A stretch of 64,000 bases of DNA from Erythrobacter sp. SDW2 (GTDB lineage Bacteria; Pseudomonadota; Alphaproteobacteria; Sphingomonadales; Sphingomonadaceae), in contig NZ_CP090370.1 of assembly GCF_021431965.1 (NCBI RefSeq), positions 992,001 through 1,056,000 on the forward strand, given 5' to 3'. Positions 16,338 through 25,946 of the stretch are shown here, in pieces. The translations under genes were made by a program, and so were the position numbers. Each line of letters begins with the position of its first letter. The stretch's first letter is position 1. The notes beneath the pieces are model-generated. The model saw only the letters and a list, made by a program, of their open reading frames with translations, did not search any database and had not been told where the DNA came from.

Positions 16338-18713
16338 ATGAAAAAGTTGGGGCGGACAACCTTGCTGCTGAACGGTGCAGGCCTTGCCGCTTGCCTGGTG
16401 CTGGCAGCGTGCGGAGGAGGTGGCGGCCCGCCGCCGGTCAGCACCCCGCGCCCGACACCCACACCGACGCCCACTCCTACTCCCACACCGAGGCCGACAC
16501 CGTCGAGTTCCTTCAACACGCAGGAATTCCGCCAGTCGGATGGCCCCGAATTCCACGGGGCGGTGACGGCCTGGACGCAAGGTATCACCGGGCGCAACCA
16601 GACCATCGCAATCATCGATACCGGGATAGACCGCGACAGCCCCGAGTTCGCCGGTCGCGTCCATCCCGATTCCCGTGACGTTGCCGGCAACGCCAGCTTC
16701 GACGCTGTGGACGACCACGGCACCAATGTCGCAATGGTTGCGGCTGCGGCGCGTGACAATACCGGCATCCTTGGTATCGCTTTCGATGCCAGCGTGCTGG
16801 TCTTGCGGGCGGACCGGCCGGGTAGTTGTACCACGACCGAGGCCGACGGTGACCTGGCCGGCTGCGAATTCTTCGATCGTGATATCTCGATCGGCGTCGA
16901 TCAGGCGATCAGCAGCGGAGCCGCGGTCATCAATCTCAGTCTCGGCGGCAGCCGACCTTCGCAAGCCCTGATCGATTCCATCCGGCGCGCTTCTGCAGCA
17001 GGAATCGTGGTGGTGGTGGCGGCGGGCAACTCAGGCGATGGCAGCGACCCGGATATCCCGCCCGACCAGCCAGACCCTTTTGCGGCTGGCGTGCTCGATG
17101 CGGGGATCAACAATGTCATCATCGTCGGGTCGGTCGATGACAATGGCAATTTCTCCGGCTTCAGCAACCGCGCCGGGGCCGATGCGCAATTCTACCTCAC
17201 CGCGCGCGGGGAACGGATCTGCTGCGTCTACAAGGACGGAGTGCTGGAAATCACCACCGATTCCAGCGGCAACCGCTTTGTCACGCTGTTCTCCGGCACC
17301 AGCTTTTCCGCGCCGCAGGTGGCGGGGGCGGTGGCCTTGCTCAAGCAGGCGTTCCCCAACCTGACAGGGCAGCAGATCGTCCAGATTTTGCTCGAAACGG
17401 CACGCGATGCCGGGGCCGCAGGGACCGATACGACCTTTGGCCGGGGGATTCTCGATATCGCCAGGGCGGTTTCTCCTCAGGGGACGACGACACTCGCCGG
17501 CAGCACCGTGGCGCTCAAGCTCGGCGATGATACGGGCACGGCCTCGTCGGCAATGGGGGATGCCCTTGGCGGCCAGTCGCTGAGCGCTATCGTTCTCGAC
17601 AAGTATCAGCGGGCCTACAATTACGACGTCGGAACGCGCTTGCGCGGGGCTTCGGTTACACCCCGGCTAGAAGGCGCGGTGCAATTGGGCGGCCGCCGCG
17701 TGGCGCTGGGCAATGACGCGGTGTCGATGGCCTTCACCATCGACGCCAACGCGCCGGTCGGTTTCGGTTCGACTGCTTCGCCGCTGCATCTCAGCGGCAA
17801 GGACGCGGAAATGGCGCGTGTACTCGCGGGGCAGGTGGCGCTGCGGATTGCGCCCGATACCCAGCTTGGCTTCGCATTCTCGCAGAGCAGTGACGGGATC
17901 GCGGCGCACTTGCAGGGCAAGCGGCGGCCGGCATTCCTGATTGCCGGCGAAGCGGTGGGCGACACGGGTTTCATGATGTCGGAGGACGCTTCGTTCGCTT
18001 TCAGGCGAGAGGTGGCCGGCTTCGGCCTGACTTTCACCGGCACAAGTGGTGAGGCTTTGCTCGGCGCACGGCGGAGGGCCGGCGATATAACTTCGACCGA
18101 CCGCGAGCGCTATGGTCTTGCCCGGATGGGCATCGCGGCTGATCGCCGGTTCGGGCAACTGCAAGCGGTGCTCGGCGTCGATTGGCTGAGCGAAGAGCGC
18201 ACCGTGCTTGGCGGCTATTTCCATGACGCCTTCGGGGCGGGCGGGGCCGACAGCCTGTTTCTCGATACATCGCTGGGGCTGGATGTTGCCCCGGGCTGGT
18301 GGGCTGGTGCCAACATGCGTTTCGGCTACACCAGGGCGCGACAGGTCGGGATCATCGCTGATGGATCGAACTTCACAAGCAGCGCATGGTCGATCGATCT
18401 GGTGCGGCAGGGCGTGTTCCAACAAGTCGATACGCTTGGCTTCCGCCTGTCGCAACCGCTGCGGGTCGAAAGCGGCGGGCTCAGGCTGAGTCTTCCGGTC
18501 AGCTACGACTACACCCTCGAAAGCGCGGACTTCGATATTCGCCGACTGAACCTGTCACCAGAGGGGCGCGAATTGATTGGTGAGCTGGCATGGCGCGGAG
18601 AAGCATTTGGCGGCGACATGGCGGCCAGCGCCTTCTATCGCCGCGATCCGGGCAATTACGCCGACGTCCGGGACGACAAAGGCGTCGTCATGCGCTGGAT
18701 CCGGGAATTCTAG
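16338..18713 (+). CDS. S8 subtilisin-like protease with lipobox and surface-domain C-terminus
   Basis: 791 residues. The signal ends with LVLAAC followed by a Gly run and a (TP)n linker at residues 36-56. The subtilase domain has a full triad: Asp94 (IAIIDTGID), His127 (DDHGTNVA) and Ser322 (FSGTSFSAP), plus the oxyanion region AAGNSGDGS. The ~400-residue C-terminal part is Gly/aromatic-alternating and ends in Phe (WIREF), as in outer-membrane beta-barrels of autotransporters. GAGGGG precedes the ATG at 16338; a TTG six bases earlier is less likely. A lipobox together with an autotransporter-like barrel is unusual. Confidence 0.82.
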   Translation: MKKLGRTTLLLNGAGLAACLVLAACGGGGGPPPVSTPRPTPTPTPTPTPTPRPTPSSSFNTQEFRQSDGPEFHGAVTAWTQGITGRNQTIAIIDTGIDRDSPEFAGRVHPDSRDVAGNASFDAVDDHGTNVAMVAAAARDNTGILGIAFDASVLVLRADRPGSCTTTEADGDLAGCEFFDRDISIGVDQAISSGAAVINLSLGGSRPSQALIDSIRRASAAGIVVVVAAGNSGDGSDPDIPPDQPDPFAAGVLDAGINNVIIVGSVDDNGNFSGFSNRAGADAQFYLTARGERICCVYKDGVLEITTDSSGNRFVTLFSGTSFSAPQVAGAVALLKQAFPNLTGQQIVQILLETARDAGAAGTDTTFGRGILDIARAVSPQGTTTLAGSTVALKLGDDTGTASSAMGDALGGQSLSAIVLDKYQRAYNYDVGTRLRGASVTPRLEGAVQLGGRRVALGNDAVSMAFTIDANAPVGFGSTASPLHLSGKDAEMARVLAGQVALRIAPDTQLGFAFSQSSDGIAAHLQGKRRPAFLIAGEAVGDTGFMMSEDASFAFRREVAGFGLTFTGTSGEALLGARRRAGDITSTDRERYGLARMGIAADRRFGQLQAVLGVDWLSEERTVLGGYFHDAFGAGGADSLFLDTSLGLDVAPGWWAGANMRFGYTRARQVGIIADGSNFTSSAWSIDLVRQGVFQQVDTLGFRLSQPLRVESGGLRLSLPVSYDYTLESADFDIRRLNLSPEGRELIGELAWRGEAFGGDMAASAFYRRDPGNYADVRDDKGVVMRWIREF

Positions 18714-18716
18714 ACG

Positions 18717-19799
18717 CTACTCCGGCATTCCGGCGGCAAGCAGGAAGTCATAGGCCCGTTCGATCAGCGGGGTGACCCGCTCGCTCATGCTCTTGGCATG
18801 GGCGCTGGAAGCGGTGCCGTCGATGACGCGCTTCTTGATGCCCTGCATGATGCCGGCGAGGCGGAAGAGGTTGTACCCGAAATACCAGTCCATCGGCGGC
18901 ACCGGGAAACCGGTCCGCGCGACATAGCGCTCCACGGCTTCCTCCATCGACGGAATGCCCAGCGCGGCGAGATCGACATCGGCCAGGCCCGCGCGACCGT
19001 CGGAGGCATTCTTCCAGTTGAGCATCAGGTAGCTGAAGTCGGCGATGGGATCGCCGAGCGTCGACAGTTCCCAGTCCAGCACCGCGATGACGCGGTTCTC
19101 GTCACGCGCGAAGATGACGTTGTCGAGCCGGTAGTCGCCATGGACGACCGAGCTGCCATGCTGCGGCGGGATCGAACCCGGCAGCCACTCGATCATCCGT
19201 TCCATCTTCGGCTGGTGCTCGGTTTCGGAAAGCTTGTACTGCTTGGTCCAGCGGTTGATCTGGCGCGCGCAGTAATCGTCGGGCTTGCCGAAATCGCCCA
19301 TGCCGATGGCCTGCGGGTCCTTAGTGTGCAGGTCCGCCATGGTATCGATCAGCGAGTTATAGAGCTCTCGCCGGTCTTCCTTCGAGCACCCCGGCAGCGC
19401 CCCGTTCCACAGCGAGCGGCCATCGGCGAGGCTCATGACGAAGAACTTGGAGCCGATCACTTCGGGGTCTTCGCACAGGCCATAGGTGCGCGGGACGGGG
19501 AAGCCGGTGGGGTAGAGCCCTGTCATCGCGGCATATTCGCGGTCCACCGCATGGGCGGAGGGCAGCAGCTTGCCGAAGGGCTGGCGGCGCAGCACGTAGG
19601 AGGTACCCGGCGTGTCGATGCGATACGTAGGGTTCGACTGGCCGCCCTTGAACTTGGTGTAGCTGATCGGCCCCTGGTATCCCTCGACATTGGCTTCGAA
19701 CCAGGCCGTCAGCCGACCCAAATCGAGCCGATCCGCCTCCGGCACCTCGATGGTGCCGACCATGACCTTGTCGAAATCGATCGCTGGTTCGTCGGCCAT
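18717..19799 (-). CDS. APH-family phosphotransferase (ACAD10/11 kinase-domain type)
   Basis: 360 residues, an aminoglycoside-phosphotransferase-fold kinase: YTKFKGGQSNPTYRID (nucleotide region), VVHGDYRLDNVIF (Brenner/catalytic loop) and VLDWELSTLGDPIADFSYL (metal-binding). This subgroup resembles the N-terminal kinase domain of human ACAD10/11 and bacterial LvaA, which phosphorylate 4-hydroxyacyl-CoA before elimination by a partner acyl-CoA dehydrogenase. The downstream end of a same-strand run with an ACAD10/11-type dehydrogenase (21031-22368) supports that role. Its start overlaps the alcohol dehydrogenase stop (TGATG). Confidence 0.85.
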   Translation of the reverse strand: MADEPAIDFDKVMVGTIEVPEADRLDLGRLTAWFEANVEGYQGPISYTKFKGGQSNPTYRIDTPGTSYVLRRQPFGKLLPSAHAVDREYAAMTGLYPTGFPVPRTYGLCEDPEVIGSKFFVMSLADGRSLWNGALPGCSKEDRRELYNSLIDTMADLHTKDPQAIGMGDFGKPDDYCARQINRWTKQYKLSETEHQPKMERMIEWLPGSIPPQHGSSVVHGDYRLDNVIFARDENRVIAVLDWELSTLGDPIADFSYLMLNWKNASDGRAGLADVDLAALGIPSMEEAVERYVARTGFPVPPMDWYFGYNLFRLAGIMQGIKKRVIDGTASSAHAKSMSERVTPLIERAYDFLLAAGMPE

Positions 19800-20887
19800 C
19801 AGTCGAACACCACCACGCTACGGGCCGAATGGCCGCCTTTCATTTTCTCGAAGCCTTCGTTGATCTTTTCCAGCGGGATGCGCTCGGCGATGATGGTGTC
19901 GAGATCGAGCAGGCCGCGCATGTAGAAATCCACGAGCCGGGGAAGGTCGACCGGGAAGTGGTTCATCCCCATGATCGCGCCTTGCAGCTTCTTGCCGCTG
20001 AGCAGGTCCATCGCCCCTAGCCCGACCTTGCAATCCAGCGGCATCATGCCGAGGATCGTCGCCGTTCCGCCGCGCCGCAGCACCTTGACCGCGAGATCGG
20101 CCGAGGCCTGCCGGCCTACGGCTTCGATGGCGTAATGCACGCCGCCGCCGCTGATTTTCATCACCTGGTCGACCGCATCGCCGGCCATGGCATCGACCGC
20201 GTGGGTCGCGCCGAGGACTTGTGCCAGGTCGCGCTTCTCCGGAATCGGATCGATGGCAATGACCTTGCCCGCCCCGGCGATCTTGGCCGCGTTGATGGCG
20301 GCGAGGCCGACCCCGCCGCAGCCGACCACGGCGACTGTTTCGCCGGGGACCACCTGGCACGCGTTGAAGATCGTTCCGGCACCGGTGGTGACGGCGCACC
20401 CGATGATCGCCGCGCGGTCGAGCGGCATGTCCTTGTCGATGGCGACGCAGGCATGTTCATGGATCAGCATCTGCTCGCAGAAGGCCGAGAGGTTGAGCAT
20501 CTGTGCGACCGGAGCCGAGCCGTCGGCGCGCATGATCCGCGGCGCGGCATCGGGCGCACGGCGGGTGTCGGCCCCCATGCACAGCGCCATCCGTCCGGTG
20601 ACGCAGAATTCGCAGTGGCCGCAAAAGGCGCTGAGGCAGGAGACGACATGGTCGCCCGGCTTGACCGTCTTCACTTCGCTGCCGACCGCGCGAACCACGC
20701 CTGCGGCCTCGTGGCCCGGAATGGCCGGCAGCGGATGCGGATAGGACCCTTCGATGAAGTGCAGGTCGGAATGGCACAGGCCGCAGGCCTTGGTGTCGAT
20801 CAGTACCTCGTGCGGGCCGGGGTCGGCCAGTTCGACCTCGCCGATGGTGAGCCCGCCGACCTGTTCCAGAATTGCAGCTTTTGCCAT
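19799..20887 (-). CDS. Zinc-dependent alcohol dehydrogenase (MDR family, class III-like)
   Basis: 362 residues. Catalytic zinc site CGLCHSDLH with GHEAAGVV; structural zinc cysteines in CGHCEFCVTGRMALC; NAD-binding VVGCGGVGLAAI. It oxidises an unknown alcohol or hemithioacetal with NAD. The ATG at 20887 is preceded by GAGGAGAGA. It is co-directional with the acyl-CoA dehydrogenase and APH-like kinase and overlaps the latter, pointing to a role in fatty or hydroxy-acid catabolism. Confidence 0.88.
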   Translation of the reverse strand: MAKAAILEQVGGLTIGEVELADPGPHEVLIDTKACGLCHSDLHFIEGSYPHPLPAIPGHEAAGVVRAVGSEVKTVKPGDHVVSCLSAFCGHCEFCVTGRMALCMGADTRRAPDAAPRIMRADGSAPVAQMLNLSAFCEQMLIHEHACVAIDKDMPLDRAAIIGCAVTTGAGTIFNACQVVPGETVAVVGCGGVGLAAINAAKIAGAGKVIAIDPIPEKRDLAQVLGATHAVDAMAGDAVDQVMKISGGGVHYAIEAVGRQASADLAVKVLRRGGTATILGMMPLDCKVGLGAMDLLSGKKLQGAIMGMNHFPVDLPRLVDFYMRGLLDLDTIIAERIPLEKINEGFEKMKGGHSARSVVVFD

Positions 20888-20904
20888 GAATCTCTCCTCG
20901 TTTC

Positions 20905-21023
20905 CCCCTCCCGCTTGCGGGAGGGGCAGTGAGACTTGGCCCCGCGCAGCAGGGCCTAGTCGCAACGGGGTGGGCTTCTCCGTTTACAGGCCCACCCCCG
21001 ACCCCTCCCGCAGGCGGGAGGGG
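20905..21023. repeat. Paired perfect hairpins between two catabolic genes
   Basis: Two near-identical 22-base hairpins, each with ten-base arms (CCCCTCCCGC against GCGGGAGGGG), lie at 20905-20926 and 21002-21023. They bracket a further short inverted pair (GGTGGGC near 20970 and GCCCACC near 20990). The unit fills most of the 143-base gap between the alcohol dehydrogenase and acyl-CoA dehydrogenase genes and has no T-run, so it is a palindromic repeat element rather than a terminator. Confidence 0.75.
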
Positions 21024-21030
21024 AGAAGCG

Positions 21031-22368
21031 TTACCGCGCCACGCCCATGTCGCCCGAGCTGAAGGCATTGTCGTTGCCGAGGGTCGGCCCCTTGCCGTCG
21101 CGCAGGGCGTTGGCGGTGGGGCCGGCTTCGGGCAGGTGACGGGCGAATTCGATTCGCGCGATGGTGCGGGCGTGCACTTCGTCCGGACCATCTGCCAGGC
21201 GCAGTGTGCGCTGGTGGGCATAGGCGCTGGCGAGGCCGTAGTCCTCGGAAACACCGCCGCCGCCGTGCGCCTGGATGGCATCGTCGATGATGCGCAGCGC
21301 CATATTGGGCGCCTGCACCTTGATCATGGCGATTTCCTGCTTGGCGTTCTTGTTGCCGACCTTGTCCATCATGTCCGCCGCCTTGAGGCAGAGCAGGCGG
21401 GTCATGTCGATATCGATCCGGGCACGCGCGACGCGTTCCTCCCACACCGAATGCTTGTAGACCGGCTTGCCGAAGGCTTCGCGCTCCTGCAGCCGCTTGC
21501 ACATCTTGCTCAGCGCTTCCTCGGCCACTCCGATGGTGCGCATGCAGTGGTGGATGCGGCCGGGCCCGAGGCGGCCCTGCGCGATCTCGAACCCGCGGCC
21601 TTCGCCCAGCAGCATGTTGGTAACGGGAACGCGGACGTCCTTGAGCTCGACCTCCATGTGGCCGTGCGGCGCATCGTCATAGCCGAACACGGGCAAGTGG
21701 CGGATCACGTTCACGCCGGGCGCATCGGTCGGCATCAGGATCATCGACTGCGCGGCATGACGCCCGGCGCTGAAATCGGTCTTGCCCATGACGATGGCGA
21801 TCTTGCAGCGCGGATCGCCGAGGCCCGACGACCACCACTTGCGACCATTGATGACATATTCGTCGCCATCACGCTCGATCCGGGTCTCGATATTGGTCGC
21901 GTCGGACGAAGCGGTGAAAGGCTCGGTCATGAGGAAGGCGGAGCGGATCTCGCCGTTCATGATCGGGGTCAGCCATTTGTCCTTCTGCTCGCGCGTGCCG
22001 TAACGGTGGAACACTTCCATATTGCCGGTGTCGGGCGCGGAGCAGTTGAACACCTCCGAGGCGAAGCCGATGCGGCCCATTTCCTCGGCGCAGAGCGCGT
22101 ATTCGAGGTTGGTCAGGCCGGGACCTTCGAACTCATAGCTTTCGTCGACATGGTGGTGGCCGTCGTTGCGCGGCGGCATGAACAGGTTCCAGATGCCTTC
22201 GGCCTTGGCCTTGGCTTTCAGTTCCTCGACAACCGGGATCACTTTCCAGCGGTCGCCCTCGGCATCCTGCTGCTTGTAGGTCGGCACGGCGGGCCGCACA
22301 TGCGCGTCGATGAAGTTCTTGACGCGGTCGCGCCAGTAGACCTGCCGTTCGGTGGGTTCGAAATCCAT
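21031..22368 (-). CDS. Acyl-CoA dehydrogenase (ACAD10/11 type)
   Basis: 445 residues with the three-domain acyl-CoA dehydrogenase fold: FAD/substrate motifs [18 protein letters not shown] and [12 protein letters not shown], and C-terminal [16 protein letters not shown]. Length and the long C-terminal tail fit the ACAD10/11 branch rather than short-chain beta-oxidation enzymes. In characterised LvaC/ACAD11 systems this partner removes phosphate from 4-phosphoacyl-CoA; the nearby APH-like kinase supports the same here. It lies between the SDR and the alcohol dehydrogenase on the same strand. Confidence 0.88.
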   Translation of the reverse strand: MDFEPTERQVYWRDRVKNFIDAHVRPAVPTYKQQDAEGDRWKVIPVVEELKAKAKAEGIWNLFMPPRNDGHHHVDESYEFEGPGLTNLEYALCAEEMGRIGFASEVFNCSAPDTGNMEVFHRYGTREQKDKWLTPIMNGEIRSAFLMTEPFTASSDATNIETRIERDGDEYVINGRKWWSSGLGDPRCKIAIVMGKTDFSAGRHAAQSMILMPTDAPGVNVIRHLPVFGYDDAPHGHMEVELKDVRVPVTNMLLGEGRGFEIAQGRLGPGRIHHCMRTIGVAEEALSKMCKRLQEREAFGKPVYKHSVWEERVARARIDIDMTRLLCLKAADMMDKVGNKNAKQEIAMIKVQAPNMALRIIDDAIQAHGGGGVSEDYGLASAYAHQRTLRLADGPDEVHARTIARIEFARHLPEAGPTANALRDGKGPTLGNDNAFSSGDMGVAR

Positions 22369-22459
22369 GGGATTGCCTCTCTTCCTGTCCTGCGTTGATC
22401 TGATTCTTGTCGTGCGACCGTGGCACGGCGGCTTGGCCGCGCCAAGGGTTGATTGGGTT

Positions 22460-23326
22460 CTATTCCGTCTGCTGCGACGCAGCCGCCTTGGCCGCTTCCT
22501 CCAGCTTGATCAGCGCTTCGAAGGCGCTGGGTGCCTCGACATCCCAGCTTTCGCGCGGGCCGATGGTGATGCCGCCGTCGACGATCAGCGAGGTGCCGGT
22601 GACGAAGCCGGCGGCCTCGCTGGCGAGGTAGGCGCAGGCCTCGGCAATGTCGCGCGGCTGGCCGCCGCGCTTCACCGGCTGGGCGTTGCTGCTCATCTGG
22701 GCGATGAAGCCTTTGGCCATTTCCTTCTGCTCGTCCGGGATGTCCAGCGAACTGGTGAAGATGTTGGTGTTGATGAAGCCGGGCTGGATCGCGTTCACGC
22801 GGATGCCGAACTGGGCCAGATCGGCGGCGGCCATCTTGGTCAGGTGGAGCACACCGGCCTTGGCGACGGCATAGGCGGTCGGCGAATAGCCCGGCCCGAC
22901 GGCGGCGACGCTGGAGACGTTGACGATCGCGCCACCGGGGCGGCCCATCATATGCGGCACGGCGTAGCGGATGCCGAAAGCGACCGAGCGCAGCAGCAGG
23001 TCCATCGTCCGGTCCCAGGCAGCCGGTTCGATCTCGTGGATCTTTTCCCGCGCACCGCCGGCACCGGCGTTGTTGAAGACCACGTCGATCCCGCCGGTTT
23101 CTTCCGCAGCACGGTCCATCAGGGCCTTGATCTCGCCCGTAGAGCAGACGTCGCAGTGCTGGTAGCGGATGGTGCCTGCCGGGTCATTTTCCAGCGTAGC
23201 CCCCGCTTCGTCATTGATATCTGCGGCATAAACCACCGCGCCTTCGCGTGCGAACAGGCGGGTGCTTTCGAGGCCGATGCCCGATGCCGCGCCGGTTATC
23301 ACCACGGTCTTGCCGGTGAATCGCAT
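22460..23326 (-). CDS. Short-chain dehydrogenase/reductase
   Basis: 288 residues with classical SDR motifs: [14 protein letters not shown] (nucleotide binding), NNAGAGGA, the catalytic Ser in [10 protein letters not shown], and YAVAK. The C-terminal ~30 residues form an extra helical tail ([19 protein letters not shown]). It is the first gene of the leftward half of the divergent catabolic cluster, directly beside the operator-like repeats. The probable role is oxidation of a hydroxyacyl-CoA or alcohol intermediate. Confidence 0.85.
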   Translation of the reverse strand: MRFTGKTVVITGAASGIGLESTRLFAREGAVVYAADINDEAGATLENDPAGTIRYQHCDVCSTGEIKALMDRAAEETGGIDVVFNNAGAGGAREKIHEIEPAAWDRTMDLLLRSVAFGIRYAVPHMMGRPGGAIVNVSSVAAVGPGYSPTAYAVAKAGVLHLTKMAAADLAQFGIRVNAIQPGFINTNIFTSSLDIPDEQKEMAKGFIAQMSSNAQPVKRGGQPRDIAEACAYLASEAAGFVTGTSLIVDGGITIGPRESWDVEAPSAFEALIKLEEAAKAAASQQTE

Positions 23327-23380
23327 GTCCGTCTCTCCCTGGCCCTGTGGCCCATTTCATTTTGCAACCAGCTTACGCCT

Positions 23381-23398
23381 GCTTACGTTCGCGTCAAC
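23381..23398. promoter_or_regulatory. Operator-like site 1 in the divergent catabolic promoter region
   Basis: GCTTACGTTCGCGTCAAC. On the other strand it reads GTTGACGCGAACGTAAGC, which closely matches a second copy at 23467-23484. The TTGACG...ACGTAA pattern resembles operators of the MerR-type LiuR and TetR-type regulators of acyl-CoA catabolism; the assignment is inference. Confidence 0.5.
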
Positions 23399-23466
23399 GC
23401 GCTTTCGCCTGACGCTACGGCATGGCGGCAAGGGCAGACGGCGCTTGCAGGGAGGGGTCGAATCAA

Positions 23467-23484
23467 CTTAACGTAAGCGTCAAG
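23467..23484. promoter_or_regulatory. Operator-like site 2 in the divergent catabolic promoter region
   Basis: CTTAACGTAAGCGTCAAG, 27 bases before the acyl-CoA dehydrogenase start. Its complement CTTGACGCTTACGTTAAG shares TTGACGC and ACGT-A with site 1 in the same orientation and at matching spacing. One site sits near each gene of the divergent pair. Confidence 0.5.
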
Positions 23485-23510
23485 TTCAAGACTATGAGAG
23501 GAGTCGGAAC

Positions 23511-24689
23511 ATGTCCGATCTGGAGACTTTCCGCAGCGAAACCCGCGCCTGGCTGGAAGCAAACTGCCCCCCCGAAATGCGCGAACCGGTCCGTGACGAC
23601 GGTGACGTTTACTGGGGCGGGCGCAAAGCGACCTTCAAGAACGCTGCGCAAAAGGCCTGGTTCGAAGCCTGCGTCGCCAAGGGCTACACCGTGCCCGCCT
23701 GGCCCAAGGAATACGGCGGGGCCAGCCTCTCTCCGGCCGAAGCCAAGGTGCTGCGCGAGGAAATGGCCGCGATCAATGCGCGCCCGCCGCTGTCCAGCTT
23801 CGGCATCTGGATGCTCGGCCCGGCGCTGCTGCACTTCGGCACCGAGGGGCAGAAGAAGAAGTTCCTCAATGAAATCGCCCGCGGCGAAATCCGCTGGTGC
23901 CAGGGTTACTCCGAGCCGGGCAGCGGCTCCGACCTCGTGAGCCTGCAGACCTATGGCGAGGACAAGGGCGACCACTGGATCGTCAACGGCCAGAAGATCT
24001 GGACCTCCTACGCCGACAAGGCCGACTGGATTTTCTGCCTTGTCCGCACCGACAAGGAGAACAAGTATCAGGGCATCACCTTCATGCTCTTTGACATGGA
24101 GAGCCCCGGCGTTTCGACCAAGCCGATCCTGCTGATCAGCGGCAACAGCCCGTTCTGCGAAACCTTCTTCGACGATGTGAAGGTGCCTAAAAGTTACGGC
24201 GAGGATATCCCCGGCTATGTCGGCGAGATCAACCGCGGCTGGGACGTCGCCAAGTATCTGCTCGGCCATGAGCGCGAGATGATTTCCGGCGCCGATGGTG
24301 GCAACACCGGCACTATCGGCGCGGCGCTGAGCCGCAGTGCGGGCGAGATCGACCCGGTATTGCGCGCGGAACTGGCGATGTTCGATGTAGACGCGCTGGC
24401 TTACGGCGCGATGGGCGAGAAGTTCCTCGACGAGATCAAGGTCGGCAAGGCCCATCCGGCCCAGCCGAACATGATGAAATACGCCGGCACCGAGCTCAAC
24501 AAGCGCCGCCACGAGCTGGTGATGAGCGCGGGCGGCAGCCGCGCGCTCGAATGGGAGAGCGAGGAGACCGGCGGCGGCAAGGCGGCGCGGGGCTGGCTGC
24601 GCACGAAGGCCAACTCGATCGAAGGCGGGACGAGCGAAGTCATGCTCAACGTCATTTCCAAACGCATTCTCGACCTGCCGGGAGCCTAG
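23511..24689 (+). CDS. Acyl-CoA dehydrogenase
   Basis: 392 residues with acyl-CoA dehydrogenase motifs: the FAD-adjacent IRWCQGYSEPGSGSDLVSLQ, WIVNGQKIWTSYADKADWIF, and C-terminal SIEGGTSEVMLNVISKRIL. This branch (with Gln-Gly-Tyr-Ser-Glu) is often paired with a second subunit-like dehydrogenase, as in the alpha2beta2 enzymes of steroid and branched-acid catabolism; the gene that follows fits that role. GAGAGGAG precedes the ATG. It opens the rightward half of the divergent cluster. Confidence 0.9.
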   Translation: MSDLETFRSETRAWLEANCPPEMREPVRDDGDVYWGGRKATFKNAAQKAWFEACVAKGYTVPAWPKEYGGASLSPAEAKVLREEMAAINARPPLSSFGIWMLGPALLHFGTEGQKKKFLNEIARGEIRWCQGYSEPGSGSDLVSLQTYGEDKGDHWIVNGQKIWTSYADKADWIFCLVRTDKENKYQGITFMLFDMESPGVSTKPILLISGNSPFCETFFDDVKVPKSYGEDIPGYVGEINRGWDVAKYLLGHEREMISGADGGNTGTIGAALSRSAGEIDPVLRAELAMFDVDALAYGAMGEKFLDEIKVGKAHPAQPNMMKYAGTELNKRRHELVMSAGGSRALEWESEETGGGKAARGWLRTKANSIEGGTSEVMLNVISKRILDLPGA

Positions 24690-24697
24690 ACGAGTTC

Positions 24698-24778
24698 TCG
24701 TCACCCCAGCGAAAGCTGGGGTCGCGGTCCGCACGGGCTGACAGGTCGAAAAGATCCCGGCTTTCGCTGGGATGACGA
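24698..24778. repeat. Inverted-repeat element between two acyl-CoA dehydrogenase genes
   Basis: A 23-base left arm (24698-24720, containing CCCCAGCGAAAGCTGGG) pairs with 24756-24778 with two mismatches. Each arm also has its own small palindrome. It is a REP-like unit placed just upstream of the next gene's AAGGGA ribosome-binding site. Confidence 0.8.
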
Positions 24779-24793
24779 AAAGGGATCAGTGGT

Positions 24794-25933
24794 ATGCCAC
24801 TTTATCACAACGAAGATCAGGCCATGCTGGCCGAAACCGCGGCGCAGTTCATGGCCGAGGAAGGCAGCATTGCGAAGCAGCTGCGCCACTGGCGTGACCG
24901 CAATTGCAAGGACGGCTTTGGCCACGGCCTGTGGGAACAGATGGCCGAACTCGGCTTCACCGGCATCCTCGTGGGCGAGGAAGATGGCGGGCTGGGGATG
25001 GGCCATGTCGAGGCCGGGATCGTGCTCGAGGAAATCGGCCGCAATCTCACCCCGTCGCCGTTCCTGACTTCCTCGGTCCTCGCCGCGACCGCGCTCAAGC
25101 ACGGCAGCAATGACCTCAAGGGGCGCTATCTGCCCGGGCTGATCGAAGGCAAGAGCGTGTTCGCCGTGGCGATCGACGAAGGGGCCAAGCACCGCCCCGA
25201 AACGATCAAGTGCCGCGCCGAGCGTTCGGGCAATGGCTTCAAGCTCTCCGGCCAGAAGGACTTCGTGGTCCATGGCGCCAGCGCCGACATGCTGATCGTC
25301 GCCGCGCGCACCTCGGGTTCGGACAGCGACGACGATGGCATCACCCTGTTTGCCGTGCCCAGGGATGCGGCGGGCATGAACCATGATGCCGTGCGGCTGG
25401 TCGACAGCTCGATGGCCACGCATACCAAATTCGACGGGGTCGAACTCGATGGCGATGCGGTGATCGGCGAGGTCGATGGCGGCCGCGCGGTGCTTAACGC
25501 CATGCTCGATGCCGGACGCGTCGGCAGCGCAGCCGAAGGCGTCGGCGTCGCGCGCGGAGCGATGGACATGACCGTCGACTACCTCAAGCAGCGCAAGCAG
25601 TTCGGCAAGGTGATCGGCGAGTTCCAGGCCCTGCAGCACCGCGCCGCGCACCTCTATTCCGAAGTCGAGATCGCCCGCGCCGCGGTGATCAAGGCGCAGC
25701 AACTGCTCGACGGCGGCAGCGAGAAAGCCTCGCTGATGGCCTCGGTCGCCAAGGCGAAGGTCGCCAGGACCGCCGGCCTCGCGGTCCGCGAAGGCGTGCA
25801 GATGCACGGCGGGATCGGCATGACCGACGAATATGACATCGGCCTCTACATGAAGCGCGACCGCGCGCTGCAGGAGTTCCTGGGCGATGCCTATTACCAC
25901 GCGAACCGCGTGGCGGAATTGCAGGGGTATTGA
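24794..25933 (+). CDS. Acyl-CoA dehydrogenase
   Basis: 379 residues, a divergent acyl-CoA dehydrogenase: LGFTGILVGEEDGGLGMGHV, FKLSGQKDFVVHGASADMLI, and C-terminal VQMHGGIGMTDEYDIGLYMK. The sequence in the usual FAD-contact loop is unusual (FAVAIDEGAKHRP), as in the partner subunit of heteromeric acyl-CoA dehydrogenases. Together with the preceding gene it probably forms a two-component enzyme. AAGGGA lies shortly upstream of the ATG. Confidence 0.85.
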   Translation: MPLYHNEDQAMLAETAAQFMAEEGSIAKQLRHWRDRNCKDGFGHGLWEQMAELGFTGILVGEEDGGLGMGHVEAGIVLEEIGRNLTPSPFLTSSVLAATALKHGSNDLKGRYLPGLIEGKSVFAVAIDEGAKHRPETIKCRAERSGNGFKLSGQKDFVVHGASADMLIVAARTSGSDSDDDGITLFAVPRDAAGMNHDAVRLVDSSMATHTKFDGVELDGDAVIGEVDGGRAVLNAMLDAGRVGSAAEGVGVARGAMDMTVDYLKQRKQFGKVIGEFQALQHRAAHLYSEVEIARAAVIKAQQLLDGGSEKASLMASVAKAKVARTAGLAVREGVQMHGGIGMTDEYDIGLYMKRDRALQEFLGDAYYHANRVAELQGY

Positions 25934-25946
25934 TTTCATCGCTCCT

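Noticed and set aside
20905-21023. Start of a CRISPR array because of two near-identical palindromic repeats
   Set aside because: Only two copies, no regular spacers and no cas genes nearby.
24794-25933. Pseudogene status for the second acyl-CoA dehydrogenase because of its unusual FAD-loop
   Set aside because: The frame is intact and full length, and divergent loops are normal in partner subunits of heteromeric acyl-CoA dehydrogenases.
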